In this document: positions 35,291 through 46,889 of the stretch, one piece after another
How the letters are laid out: the number at the start of each line of letters is the position of its first letter
Position numbering within the stretch: the first letter of the stretch is position 1
NCBI RefSeq assembly: GCF_040958095.1
Contig: NC_091228.1
Span: 12,664,340 to 12,728,339 of the forward strand
DNA length: 64,000 bases
Source of the DNA: Procambarus clarkii
Taxonomy: Eukaryota > Arthropoda > Malacostraca > Decapoda > Cambaridae
Reading direction: 5' to 3'
The notes under the pieces: generated by a model
What the model was told of the DNA's origin: nothing
The model's database searches: none
What the model saw: only the letters and a program-made list of their open reading frames with translations
Position numbers and translations under genes: made by a program

Positions 35291-36288
35291 GATTCCGAGG
35301 ATCAACGTTGCCGGCTGCCTGGTCTCTGACGATGCCCCCTGCAGTTGGTGATCTGGTCATCCAGGCTGCTCGATGTAGCTGTTCGTAGTCTGATATAGGA
35401 GTCACAGCTGGTTGCTTGAAATTTCTTTAATTATTCTCCGTCCATATATTTAAACATTGTTCTGAAATTTGCTGGTCAAGTGTAGGCTCCTCCCAGGATG
35501 CCTTGAAGAGTTTGCTGCTGGCCGCAGGACGTGCCCATGTATTGGTCCTCAGTCGACGAGCTTGGCGTGGAGTCGGTGGTTGGGTGCCTGTTCCGTGTCC
35601 CGTGTGGTACATGGAGTGGTGGTGGTGGAAGCGGTGGTTTTTGGGTACCAAGTACAAAGAGTGGTTGCCCCTTGCCAGTTTTGGAATGTCAGTCCCGCAC
35701 TGGTGCCAAAGGTCGTGAGGGGCGTGACTTGCGGATGATGTTGAAGAGGGGTGTGCTTGCCAAGCCTCTGGGTGATTCCCCTTCTCTGAGCCCCTCATTC
35801 TGCCTGATTCTGTTGATGATTCCCTGAGTGATGTTCCAGTTACAGTCGGAGCTCCCGTCGCCCGATAGTTCAGCCTGTTCTCGCATACGAAGACCCAAGC
35901 TAGTTAATCCAGCCGCCAAACCTCCTGTTTACGAATGAGAAACGGTTTACACATGACTCACAACTGATTTCATTCAAACACTTCCGGAACAAGTGTTTCA
36001 CTGACGAATTTTGTTCGAACCACAATGCTGTAAATGCTTCACCCACGTACTACAAATACAAATAATCGACAGTTGAACCTAAACACCTAATCTAACCTAA
36101 CCAGTGCCTAAATATGTACAATTTGCTAATATAAAATAACATTAGTTTATATTTGAGAAAAGTTCAGTCATGAATGAACAGAATGTTAAAATTGATGAAT
36201 GCGTGTTTGGGGTCGACCACTGGATAGAATGGACTTGGTCCGAGAACGGGTTGATGCTGCAGTGTCCCGACGTTCATGAACGGTGAGC
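35291..36288. other. unassigned, GC-richer segment with small ORFs
   Basis: Overlapping ORFs up to 123 codons on both strands (minus 35919-35427 is the best) are hydrophilic and His/Pro/Ser-rich, without motif. It may be part of a decayed element; I cannot name it. Confidence 0.3.
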
Positions 36289-36879
36289 TTTGAATGTCTA
36301 AAGGAAACGTAGTTTCCCTTGTATTTTGGATTGGTATAAAGAGAAGTGGAAGAGGATGTTTATTGTTGAGATTTTGTTGTGTAAAGACCAGATTCGTGGA
36401 GTTGGAGGAGATGGCCGCGGGGGTGCAGGTCCGAGCTAGGGTGGTGGAGCGGTTGTTTGGGGAACGTATTTCACAGTTCTTGCTCTAAAAAGAAGAGGAG
36501 GATCGTGAGTCGGTGTTGTTGACTAGTCTTCGTATGCCTGATGGTTCAATTTTGTCGAATACGGATGGTGTGCTTTTGTATGGTCGGCGGTAGCTTGAAA
36601 AACGTTATAGGAGGGTCGAGGGGGAGGGGGGACCAGAGTATGGAGGAATTTGTTCTTGGGTTTGGTTCTCCTGGGTTGTCGTCGTTGGACTCTTCGTTTT
36701 TTGGAGGGTGAGGTTGGTTTTACAGAGGTCTAGGATGTAGTACGGTCCTTGAGAAAGGGCTAGGTGCCTGGGTTTGATGGGGTGTCGGCTGAGTTTTATG
36801 TGACATGTTGGGATATTATTGGAGCTGATTTCAGGGAGGTGGTCCAGTTTTGTTTTTCGCACATGCGGTTGGTGGGGTC

Positions 36880-36891
36880 CAATCGCTTGGA
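36880..36891. other. 12 bp target duplication, left copy
   Basis: caatcgcttgga here recurs exactly at 38912-38923. Removing the insert and one copy restores the L1/Tx1 RT frame. Confidence 0.92.
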
Positions 36892-36965
36892 GAGTTTTGT
36901 TGCCTGCTTGGCTGCGTTGACGTGGCGGTACTGACTTTGGGGGCCATCTTCCTCCTGTTCAGCGT

Positions 36966-38647
36966 GTGAACTCCGTGGGCCTGGAGTTCACTTGTAAGGC
37001 TGGTTATACGACCATCGAGACGGTAATGTGTGACATGCTTCGTATCCCGGTGGAAGCTATCTACGGTGTGGAGCTTGTTATGGCCCACCGGGTTGTTATT
37101 AAGTTCATGAGGGAGGAGAAGTACCGGGACTTGCTCCGTCGGTACGGGGGGCATACGTTGCCGTTGCCAGATGATGCCAGCTCTGTGGCGATTTCGGACC
37201 GCAGTGGTGCCCTGACTTATGTCCGTGTACATGGTGTGCCCCTGGAGTTCCCTGATGACCTACGGTGTTACTTCGGGGGGTTTGGTACTGTTGTCAGTGT
37301 GCGGGTGAACACGCTCTCCTCCGGGTAGTATGCTGGGAGGCGAGCAAACATTCGCACGTTGGGGATGCGCCTGCGGTCGGATATACCTTCTTCTGTCTGG
37401 CTTATGGGATACTACGTCCGAGTGTATTATGCCCGGCAGCCCTCGTACCTGTTTCCGGTGTGGCCTGTTGGGGCATCAGGCTGCCGGTTGCTCTGAGGGC
37501 CCCAGCTGCTCCTGTCAACTTGTTCCGAGACGAGGATTTCCCGCCGCTCCCTGTGGAGGCAGTCTCCGGTGATGATGATGAGGGGGTGCGCGTCCTGTTT
37601 GCTACTGCAGCTCCCACGGCGGCGCCTGACGTTCCTCCGGTTGTTGCCGGCCCTCCTCCGGGTATTGTGGTACCGTCGGTTGGTCTGCCTGAGCCTGTTG
37701 CTGTCCCAGCTGCTCTCGTGGGCCTTCCTGGAGCTCCCTGTGTGACGTCACTGTCTTCTCCCTCGTCTTCTGACGCTGCGCCTGGCTTTGTGTCCGTGAC
37801 TCGGGCCCCGGATGTGCTGGGTGCTGGGGTGGCTGCGGAGCCTCCTGCTGTGTGTGGCCCGGTTCCCCCTGTGGTAGAGGCTGCTGCCGTTCTGTGTCGG
37901 GCGTCGGTTCATCCGGCTCGTGGTACCCGTCTTTCTGGGTCATTTAGCGGCTCTGACGATATCCGGCCAGTGCCCAAACGTTCCCGGCGGTCGTCTTCTG
38001 CTTGGGCCGACGTTGGTGACTTCAGTGACTGCGAGTCTTTGGGTATTGACGGTGTGGATACTGATACGTCGATGTTTCCGCGGTTCGTGGTGGCGGAGGT
38101 CCATGTGCCGGCTGGTGCTGGTGCCTATGTCTCGGACGTGCCTTCGGTTCTTACTCCGCCGGGGGACTCTCCGCAGTGGAGGGTGCTGGCTTCCCTTGCC
38201 AGGGATGGTGTGGACTCTGGTGCTGAGCGTGGCCTGGTGGTGACGTTATGGAAGGATGCGCGCTGTCCGGGTTCCCTGCTGTTCTCTGGTGGTGTGCCCG
38301 GGGCCGCGGGTACCCCTGTGTGAGGGTGTGCGTTGGGGCCCTGGGGGACGTGTTGCCGGCGTCTGTGATGCCGCCGGGTCACTGGTCGAAGATTTGCTGA
38401 GTTACTGCTGTCTGACAGACTGGAGTACTTTCATGGTAGGCAAGTTCCCTTGCTGTGGGCGCGAGTAGCGACTTCTCGCCTCATGAGTACTACCATCTGG
38501 GTCCCCAGTTTGCAGGTGTTTGTTGCCCCGGTTCCGGATGTTATGGCATCCCCGGTGGATGGATGGGACCCTTTGCAATGGGTGTTCTGGGAGGCGTTCA
38601 ATGTACGGTTCCCGTGGGCCAGGTTCCCGGGCAAGTATGTGCTCTGA
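36966..38647 (+). pseudogene. ORF1 protein of L1/Tx1 type, RRM-like plus zinc knuckle (frameshifted)
   Basis: Three frames follow one another. 36966-37328: VGLEFTCKAGYTTIETVMCD ... LTYVRVHGVPLEFPDDLRCY, an RRM-like fold region. Then near 37440-37490: RTCFRCGLLGHQAAGC, one CCHC knuckle. Then 37510-38323: FRDEDFPPLPVEAV, a long Pro/Ala/Val-rich region, and VPKRSRRSSSAW. A last frame ending at 38645 gives TTIWVPSLQVFVAPVPDVM and WEAFNVRFPWARFPGKY. The same blocks in the same order occur at 45105-46694, including the C-terminal end. The protein should bind its RNA. At least three frameshifts. Confidence 0.82.
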
Positions 38648-38890
38648 TTTCCTGTGTATTTGCTCTATGACATGCTGTGTGCCTCTCTGACTGTTTGTTT
38701 GCCCTGTTATATTATGTGCTTCTGCCTCTCCCTTTGTGCGTTTCTTTGCCATGTGGCATATTCGTTTCTAGTGCTTCGCGTCACTCGTTTCGCATTTTGG
38801 CTTGGCGTTTTGCCTTTCCTGGCTTCGCGATTCACCCTTCCCGGGTACGCTGGGGCGCATCCGATCCCACGATCGTCGTCGCTTCTAACT

Positions 38891-38911
38891 CAACAACAAC
38901 AACAACAACAA
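38891..38911. repeat. (CAA)n tail
   Basis: Seven caa units directly before the right target duplication; the 3' tail of the ORF1-only element. Confidence 0.9.
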
Positions 38912-41249
38912 CAATCGCTTGGAATTGTGCGGCTCTTTTCTAAACCTGGCGACGTGTTCCTTGCTAATTGGCGTCCAATAATGCTTCTCAATTAGGATTA
39001 CAAGATCATATCAAAACTGTTAGTGAATCACTTTCAGTCAGTGGTGGGCTCCCTGCTTTTATGGGAACAGTTTTGTGGGGTGTCGGGTAGGTAGTTGGTA
39101 CATTGCAACACCTGGTCCGGGATCTGATTGTCTATATGTTGCAGTCTAGGGGTTTGGCAGCTTTGATCAAAATGGACTGGTCCAAAGCCTTCGACCATGT
39201 GGTCATTGATTTTGTATTGTGGGGTTTTGAGAGGCTTGGCGTTGCCCCCCCAGTTTAAACATTAGGGGCGTATTTGTTGTATGCGGGGTGTTGTAGTCGA
39301 GAGTGTATGTGGATGGGTTGTTTAATACTCCGTTTTCCGTTGGGTGCTCGGTTCGGCAGGGTTTCCCCCTGTCGATGCTTATGTATGTAGGTAATATTTC
39401 AGGAACAGTTGTTTCGAGCGGTGCGGGCCAGTGGCTCTATCGTCTCTCCACAGTTGCCCAACAGGTTTAACCTGAGAGTGGGTGGGTATGCTGATGATAC
39501 GACTGTGTTTGTGGCTACAGTGGATTCAGTGGTAGGTGTGCAGGACGTGGTGTATAGTTTTGAGCTGGCCACAGGTGCTGTCACCACTCGCCAAAAATCT
39601 TGTATTAGGGGGCTGGGTAGTTGTGCTGGTCGGGATTTGTGGGAGGGGTCGTGGCTGCCGGAGGTGCGATCAGTTCGTATGCTGGGAATCACATGGTTTG
39701 TTTCTTATGAGGAATTTTTGTTGCATAATTAGGTGGTGGTTGCTCGCTCAGTGGAGGGGGCGGTGGGGATGCTGTCCAAGAGGGTCTTTACGATTTTTCA
39801 GCAAGCGCTAATAGTCTATTGTCGAGTTCTTTCTAAGGTATGGTATTTAGCTCATTGTTTCCCATTGATCAGGGCCCGTGCGCTGGATTTAGAAAAGATT
39901 GTTTTTCGGTATGTGTGGTGTGGCCGCTACCACCCGCTGGTTCGCAGGTCTTCCTTGTGTCAGGGTCTGGCGGAAGGTGGGATAGTGCTGGCTGATGTGC
40001 ATGTAAAGTTGATGGCTTTTTTTTGGGTGATGTTTCCTAGAGTGCTTGAGTTAGGGAATGGTCTCAATTCCCTGGCTCTGTACTTCAGTTCCATGCGGGT
40101 GAGTTATCTAATGGGGGTGCCAGTCTGTATGGACGTAGCTTTCGTCACGCTGTCGGTCTACTCCTGTGCGGTACTCATCCTTCACCCCTTGTCATGGTAT
40201 CATGGGTATGTCTTTTGGTTGTCGGAAGGTGTATCGGGTGCTTTTGAATCGTGTGGCCCACCGTTTGGAAGGGTTGTACCCGTTATTTGATTGGGGGGCG
40301 GAGTGCGGCTCTCTGCGGGCGCCGTTTCTGGCCCCTAAATAACGTCAGTTGATGTTTCGATTTCTTCATGAGCTTCTGGCTACCAATGAGCGGTTATTTA
40401 TGTTAGGTATTGTGGGCTCAGCTGGTTGTGTCCATTAGGGGGGCGGGCGAGACTCAACTTCGTGTGTTTTACTTTTGTCGGCGGGTTTCTTGTTTGGTAG
40501 ATTGGGTTCGGGGTATGAATGTTACCTTCTGTGGGTCGGATTTGCGGGTAGATTTGCTGCGATTTTTCTTCTTCTCGTTTCCGGGAGGGAATAGTAGAGT
40601 TTGTAACATATTAGGGATATTGGCGTCCGACTACATTTTTTGTTTGTGGGTCAGTAGATTAGAAAGGTACGATGTGACTCAGTTATTTGGGTCCTTGAAG
40701 GGTAGGCTGCACTACACGATGTGGTGGCTACAGCGATTCGAAGGTTCTCTCTCAGTGGTTCACAGCGGCTTATGTTGCTGCTGCTCGAGTCTTATAGGGT
40801 TTAGCAGGCGGCGGCGTTAGTCGTTGTATTGTTTTCTTAACCCGTGGGTTGAGGCTGCGTCCTCACCCTTAAATGATTATATGGGTTTCCATAATCCTGT
40901 TATTTTGATTGGATATTTGTGTGAATCGGCTGATGTAGGTTTTATTGTGTTAGGCTTTGTTACTGGACCCTTGAGTTGGGTGTCCGCCCTTGCTTGTCAT
41001 GCTGCTGGGTGGTGTCCAGCCTTGCCATGAGAACTGCAATATGTATTTTTATTCTTGCCATTGTGTGGGCTGGTCCATTTTCTATATTAGATTTCCCTTG
41101 TAGGGATTTATTATGATGGTATGTTTTCTGTATTTGTTACGTATCTTGGTGGGTGGTAACGGCCTCCGTTAGTTGAGGACGATTGTGTATGTTATTATGT
41201 CTTATGATTTCTGTATATACTGTTATGTGTTTTTAGTGCTCTGTTTTTA

Positions 41250-42687
41250 CGGTACCTTATTTGTGTTCCACTAGTGTGGTTGTTGTGGTACCTTGTGTGT
41301 GTTCCACTAGTGTGGTTGTTGTGGTACCTGATCTGTGTTCCACTAGTGTGGTTGTTGTGGTACCTTATGTGTGTTCCACTAGTGTGGTTGTTGTGGTACC
41401 TTATCTGTGTTCCACTAGTGTGGTTGTTGTGGTACCTTATGTGTGTTCCACTAGTGTGGTTGTTGTGGTACCTTATCTGTGTTCCACTAGTGTGGTTGTC
41501 GTGGTACCTTATCTGTGTTCCACTAGTGTGGTTGTCGTGGTACCTTATCTGTGTTCCACTAGTGTGGTTGTTGTGGTACCTTATCTGTGTTCCACTAGTG
41601 TGGTTGTTGTGGTACCTTATCTGTGTTCCACTAGTGTGGTTGTTGTGGTACCTTATGTGTGTTCCACTAGTGTGGTTGTTGTGGAACCTTATCTGTGTTC
41701 CACTTGTGTGGTTGTTGTGGTACCTTATATGTGTTCCACTTGTGTGGTTGTTGTGGTACCTTATATGTGTTCCACTAGTGTGGTTGTTGTGGTACCTTAT
41801 GTGTGTTCCACTAGTGTGGTTGTTGTGGTACCTTATCTGTGTTCCACTTGTGTGGTTGTTGTGGTACCTTATCTGTGTTCCACTTGTGTGGTTGTTGTGG
41901 TACCTTATCTTTGTTCCACTTGTGTGGTTGTTGTGGTACCTTATGTGTGTTCCACTAGTGTGGTTGTTGTGGAACCTTATCTGTGTTCCACTTGTGTGGT
42001 TGTTGTGGTACCTTATATGTGTTCCACTTGTGTGGTTGTTGTGGTACCTTATATGTGTTCCACTAGTGTGGTTGTTGTGGTACCTTATGTGTGTTCCACT
42101 AGTGTGGTTGTTGTGGTACCTTATCTGTGTTCCACTTGTGTGGTTGTTGTGGTACCTTATCTGTGTTCCACTTGTGTGGTTGTTGTGGTACCTTATATGT
42201 GTTCCACTAGTGTGGTTGTTGTGGTACCTTATCTGTGTTCCACTAGTGTGGTTGTTGTGGTACCTTATGTGTGTTCCACTAGTGTGGTTGTTGTGGTACC
42301 TTATCTTTGTTCCACTTGTGTGGTTGTTGTGGTACCTTATGTGTGTTCCACTAGTGTGGTTGTTGTGGAACCTTATCTGTGTTCCACTTGTGTGGTTGTT
42401 GTGGTACCTTATATGTGTTCCACTTGTGTGGTTGTTGTGGTACCTTATATGTGTTCCACTAGTGTGGTTGTTGTGGTACCTTATGTGTGTTCCACTAGTG
42501 TGGTTGTTGTGGTACCTTATCTGTGTTCCACTTGTGTGGTTGTTGTGGTACCTTATATGTGTTCCACTAGTGTGGTTGTTGTGGTACCTTATGTGTGTTC
42601 CACTAGTGTGGTTGTTGTGGTACCTTATCTGTGTTCCACTTGTGTGGTTGTTGTGGTACCTTATCTTTGTTCCACTTGTGTGGTTGG
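41250..42687. repeat. 36 bp minisatellite, about 40 copies, with higher-order structure
   Basis: Unit: gtggttgttgtggtacctta then t(c/g/a)tgtgttccact(a/t)gt. The unit length is a multiple of three, so two plus-strand frames stay open for over 470 codons; the peptide repeats are by-products. Variants are ordered: the rare gtggaacc variant occurs at 41681, 41969 and 42365, spaced 8 and 11 units, each time within the same run of neighbouring variants. This shows multi-unit block duplication. Each unit carries a GGTACC and many carry ACTAGT. Confidence 0.97.
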
Positions 42688-43039
42688 AGTAAATTTAGTG
42701 CGCAACTATCTAATGTGCCCTTGGAACCGGTGTTTTGTATTAACGTTGTGTATGTATTTTTATTTTTTGTGTATTGGTATGGTGAATGTTTGTATCTTGG
42801 TTTGGTTCACTGTTTCTCCCACTGTGTCTGGTGGTGTTTGTGTACCGCAATGTTCTTTAGTAGCTTTCCTTTTATTGTAATTATTTTATAATTTTATATT
42901 ATAAAAAAATGTTTACTATTCAGAATCACCCCAAAACTTTGTCACAGGTGTTTATTATCTTTTCACATAATGTGTAGGTTGTGTTTGGCCTGTTTTCCGC
43001 TATTCTGCATTCCATTTTATTTGTTTACATAATGGAATG
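42688..43039. other. no recognisable feature
   Basis: AT-rich sequence with no supported content. Confidence 0.5.
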
Positions 43040-43275
43040 AGATACATAATCAATTCGCCATGTATAGCTACACTCACTCACTTTGTCATGATCATTTTGG
43101 AGGTCAATACAGTCTTCTAATTCCCAAACTCTCTACTCCAATGTTGCATCATCTGCAAACATATAATGTTGTATGCCCTCTAGCAGATATCCATTTATAT
43201 AGTTAATACACATTACTATTGGTAGTGAACTATATGGTACTCCGCTGGGGACATTTCCAGTCAGATAACTTTCCT
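43040..43275 (-). pseudogene. LINE reverse transcriptase remnant
   Basis: On the minus strand: GNVPSGVPYSSLPIVMCINY, then INGYLLEGIQHYMFADDATL, then DCIDLQNDHDKV. These match the palm of CR1/L2-type RTs (SGVPQGS... FADDAK), with the QG pair replaced. Too decayed to place in a subfamily. Confidence 0.72.
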
Positions 43276-43329
43276 TTAATTACTGATCGCATTTGTCTTT
43301 AAAAAGTCTTCTCATCCATTGTGAAACTT

Positions 43330-43700
43330 ACAAATGTGTGCAACTACCCTGAATTACACTACAAAAATTGCACTAAAGCATCAGATTTTAAATAGCCATC
43401 ATAGTTTTGAAACTTCAGATCAATATGGGTAAAATATGACAAATCTCTATTTTCACCTATAGTCATATTTCCCATATAAAAAGATGTAATTTAAAACTTC
43501 AAATATGTGCAATCACCCTGAATTACAGTAAAAATATAACGGTAAGGAGTAATATTTCCAATATGCATCGTATTTTCAAACTGGAGGTCGATTTGGGTAA
43601 AATGCAAGACATCTCTGTTTTCTATTTTTTCCATTTCTATATAAAAACTCAACTTCAAACAGTGTTCAATCACCTTCAAATATGCGCAAAAATAGCACTC
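43330..43700 (-). repeat. satellite-like ~180 bp repeat, two to three units
   Basis: Reverse complement of the family at 24940-25460: cagggtgattgcacatattt, agttttaaattacatc, atatgactataggtg, gattgcac and ttttcaaaatacgatg variants in order. Landmarks recur at about 43334, 43517 and 43670. Confidence 0.8.
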
Positions 43701-43739
43701 GGCATAATATTTTAAGTTGATTTACCTGATAGAGACTTT

Positions 43740-43910
43740 AGGGTCCTGGTAGTACAGTCGGGTTCGTTCCCGACTCACAATCGGGAACTCCGAGAATCAC
43801 CTAATGACTCTGTTCACCTAGCAGTAAGTAGGTACTCAGTAGTTAGTCAGCTTCTTGTGGGGCTTCATCTTGGGAAGGGTCAGTAGTTCGACCCCGGGGG
43901 GATGGGGAGG
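43740..43910 (+). mobile_element. diverged tRNA-derived SINE
   Basis: Head-like gtcctggtagtacagtcggg and gggttcgttcccgac, followed by the SINE core cacctagcagtaagtaggta and agttagtcagct. It differs strongly from the other copies in the head, so it is another subfamily. Confidence 0.65.
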
Positions 43911-45020
43911 ACCTCGATATAAACCTATATAATAAATATACTCTGGCTGTCTGTCCCCCGACACAATGGATTATTAACTTAAACTAACTATACAAGGCAA
44001 TGAACGAATGAGCTCGATATTATACATTGTGGAGACTATACTCTATGAATTAGTTTAATTAGAGACGTTAGTCTTGACCAAAAATCTGTACCTCTTACTC
44101 TAAAATTACAATACCTCTTCATCAACTATTTCGACTAAAGTTCCAAGTAGGATTAAGTTCACTGGTACAGATGGAAACACCAGGTTTCTCTCTATAGGTC
44201 AGTGACAAAACTACAAATCTCAATATTCTCAATTTTGGCTGCAACAAATATTTAGCCTTATACCTGCAAAGGTTTAAGACAGCACAGGATCGGAGCAAAT
44301 GGAAAGACTTGCTGTGGTTGCCAAAAACTAGAGGAGTTATGTATAATAAATGGCATTTCCGGAGAAGGATTATACTATTTTTTGACAAAAACTGTTTAAT
44401 TGTTCCAGTTGCAAACAATAAGGCACATGTTTACTCTCACTCAGAATACACACAACTGATACTGCTGATATACGTACGTGTAAACAGACTTTTCATTAAC
44501 GATGGAAAATTAAAATGCACAATAACCAAAAAAGACATGAGATAATACATACACAAGTAACTGGCAGATGTCCCTTTTGATTGGTAATAAAATGATAGGC
44601 AAACATTATTGCAAGGCAAACAGATAATAACGGAGAGATGATAACTGTAGGATGAAGTCGGATGTGTTCGTTAACATAGTCCACCACTTTTGCAACGTTG
44701 GAATCTTCTAGAAATTTATGAATGAATGAATGTCAGTCTTAGCATCAGTTGTTATCCCAACACAAGCTATTGATCCTAGCATTATTTTAGTATACTAGGA
44801 ATACTATCAGAAGTGTATGTCCTAGCGGCACTCAGTTGGAGGAGGAAGCGTGTAGCTCTGCAATGAGAGAAGAAAATATATATTAATATTTTGGTTGTGG
44901 TAAACTACGACCATATAAATAATAAAGTTGAGTCTATTGAACCAGTTTCACCTCTTTCACCTATTACTTCTCACCTTTCACAGCAACGTCTACCATTTTT
45001 TACAAACTCCTCACTGCATC
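43911..45020. other. no recognisable feature
   Basis: AT-rich. ORFs of 60-98 codons on both strands at 44122-44687 have no motif. Confidence 0.5.
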
Positions 45021-45104
45021 AGAGTTTTCAGCGATTGGGTGATTGTTGGTTGCCCTGACGGGTGGTTGTTTGCCACTGCAGGGTGACTGTTTTTCAGTCT
45101 CAGT

Positions 45105-46694
45105 ATGGGGACTTACGTGCCGCCACTAAGGAGGAAGGACTCGGCTGGCCTGACATTTACCTGTCGGGTGGATATTGACGTCATCAGCAACACTCTGTTT
45201 GCGGTTATGGGTATGAAAGTGGAAGATCTCGTCGGTCTACAGGTTGTTCGTGACGACAGAGTAGTTGTGAACTTCGCCGAGAGTGGCTTGTTCCGGAGGT
45301 TTCTCGACCAGTATGAGGACAAGGTGGTGGGGCTGAGCAACGGTCTTGGCTCTGTGACTGTGACGAATTTGAGTGTGGAGTACACATACGTGTCTATTAA
45401 GAATGCGCCATTTGAAATGTCTGAGGATCTTCTCCGTCAGGCTCTTGCCAGGTATGGGCGTGTAGACTCTATTTGTGCTTGTAGATACACAATCGGGGAC
45501 GTCAAAGGGCTCGGTAATGGTTACAAAACGGGTAAGATGGTTCTTCATGGGAATGTGCCTTCTTCTCTCGCGCTTGCTGGCTTTACGGTCTGCTTCTCCT
45601 ACCGTGGGCAGACTCGGACGTGTTTTAAATGTGGCCACGTTGGACATTTGGCTGCTGCCTGCGACACTCAGATGTATGATCGGGTAAATGTGTTTCATGA
45701 AGTGGATTTTCCTCCCTTGCCCAAGCGTGAGGATGTATCAGTTGTGGATGGTACCCCTTGTGAGAGGACAGTTACGGTGATTGGTGCCGCTCCAGTTAGT
45801 GCGGTTAGTGGTGTGGGTGTCGGGGTGGTGGGGGGTGCGGACCCGCCCCCGCTGTCGGCTTCCTCGCCTTCGCCGGCTCCTTCGCCTCCGCCGGCCCTGT
45901 CTCTGGCTCCTGTGTTGCCTGAAGGGTGTGGGCCTGTACCCCCTGTGGGTGAGGCTGATGTTTTTTACGGATCGTGTGTTGCCTAGTGACTTGTGGCCAG
46001 CCGTGGGCTCTACTGGGATGCCTCTTGCTGCGGGCTACAGTTTGGATGATCAGCGGCCTCTGTCCAAGCGTTCCCGGAGGACTAGGAGTGTGTCGCCCCT
46101 TCGTGGGTGGGCTGCAGAGTGTGAAGTTGCGGAGGATGATGTGATGGAGGGGCCTGTGCGGCCTCCTGTGGCGCCTACGACGCCTGCTGCTAGTGCCTCC
46201 CCTCCTTGGGAGGTTGCCCCTAGTGGTCGTAACCTTGTGGTGGTCCTCACGAAACCTGTGCGCCGGGAGCCCTCTGATCCTATGCCCGGTGGTAGAGGCC
46301 CTGGCAAATGTGCATTCCCTGTGGTCCCCTGTGGTCCCCTCTGGAATAAAGAACCGTGTGACTATCAATACGGACCTCTGTGGCTACCCTTGTCCGTCCC
46401 CTGGTGCTCGAACCCCTCGTGCTGCACCCCCTCCCTGTGGTATCGGCCAATGGAGTCCCGCTCGATGCGTCGCAGACTTTGGAACTTACTGTGGATAGCT
46501 GGGTGTATCCGGTGCCGTGGTGCCCCTATACTATTTGGGTACCGAGGGTGCAGTGTTTTGTTTATGGGGTGCCGGAGCTGATGCCTCAGCCTTGTGCATC
46601 GCCTCGTAGACCAGTGTCTGATGATGTCAAGCTCGTTTGGGAGGCATACTGTTTGCGGTTTCCGAAGAAGGAGTTTCCCGATAAATATGCGTAG
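45105..46694 (+). pseudogene. ORF1 protein of L1/Tx1 type, RRM-like plus zinc knuckle
   Basis: From ATG 45105 a 293-codon frame gives AGLTFTCRVDIDVISNTLFA, VEYTYVSIKNAPFEMSEDLL, LARYGRVDSICACRYTIGDV and the CCHC knuckle RTCFKCGHVGHLAAAC near residue 175, then NVFHEVDFPPLPKRED. The frame stops at 45984 in a Pro/Ala-rich stretch. Other frames continue with QRPLSKRSRRTRSV (about 46050) and end with YTIWVPRVQCFVYGVPEL and WEAYCLRFPKKEFPDKYA at 46692. The first ATG is well placed after a leader with no upstream frame. Block order equals the 36966-38647 copy. Two frameshifts break it. Confidence 0.85.
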
Positions 46695-46889
46695 TTTTGT
46701 GCTTGCATTACGTGCTCCCGGAACGTTTATAACTTATTGTATTGTCTGCTATGTGGTTGTTTTGTTTGCCTAGTTTAGACCTTTGTGTACATTGTTTTTG
46801 TGCTTTGTTCATACTGTAATGTGTTTTCCTTGTGTGTTACATTTATCTTCTGTGTTGTGTTTCTCATGGTGTTCTGTGTTTCACCTAGT

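Larger units (their letters stand above)
36892..38911 (+). mobile_element. ORF1-only (half-LINE) retroelement with (CAA)n tail
   Basis: A 2.02 kb insert flanked by perfect 12 bp target duplications, ending in (CAA)n at 38891-38911. It contains the ORF1 reading frames, then about 240 bp of 3' UTR, then the tail, with no endonuclease or RT. Target-primed insertion truncates the 5' end, not the 3' end, so the template RNA itself probably lacked ORF2. This is analogous in layout to mammalian HAL1. Confidence 0.8.
36289..41030 (+). mobile_element. L1/Tx1-type LINE ORF2 remnant, interrupted by an ORF1-only element
   Basis: Left part, 36289-36891: frames give EEEDRESVLLTSLRMPDGSI and then VPGFDGVSAEFYVTCWDIIG, the L1/Tx1 region just before the RT fingers. 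Right part, 38912-41030: reading across the empty site restores VQSLGIVRLFSKPGDVFL followed by NWRPIMLLN.DYKIISKLL, then ALIKMDWSKAFDHV, and GGYADDTTVFVATVD with the catalytic pair near 39490. Downstream frames (39733-40290, 40410-40820) fit the C-terminal thumb region. Many stops and shifts make it dead. The endonuclease is not seen. Confidence 0.85.

Noticed and set aside
41261-42880. Two overlapping open frames of 472 and 539 codons (12-residue peptide repeats)
   Set aside because: They follow from a 36 bp minisatellite whose unit is a multiple of three; both frames are open by chance and there is no start context or domain.
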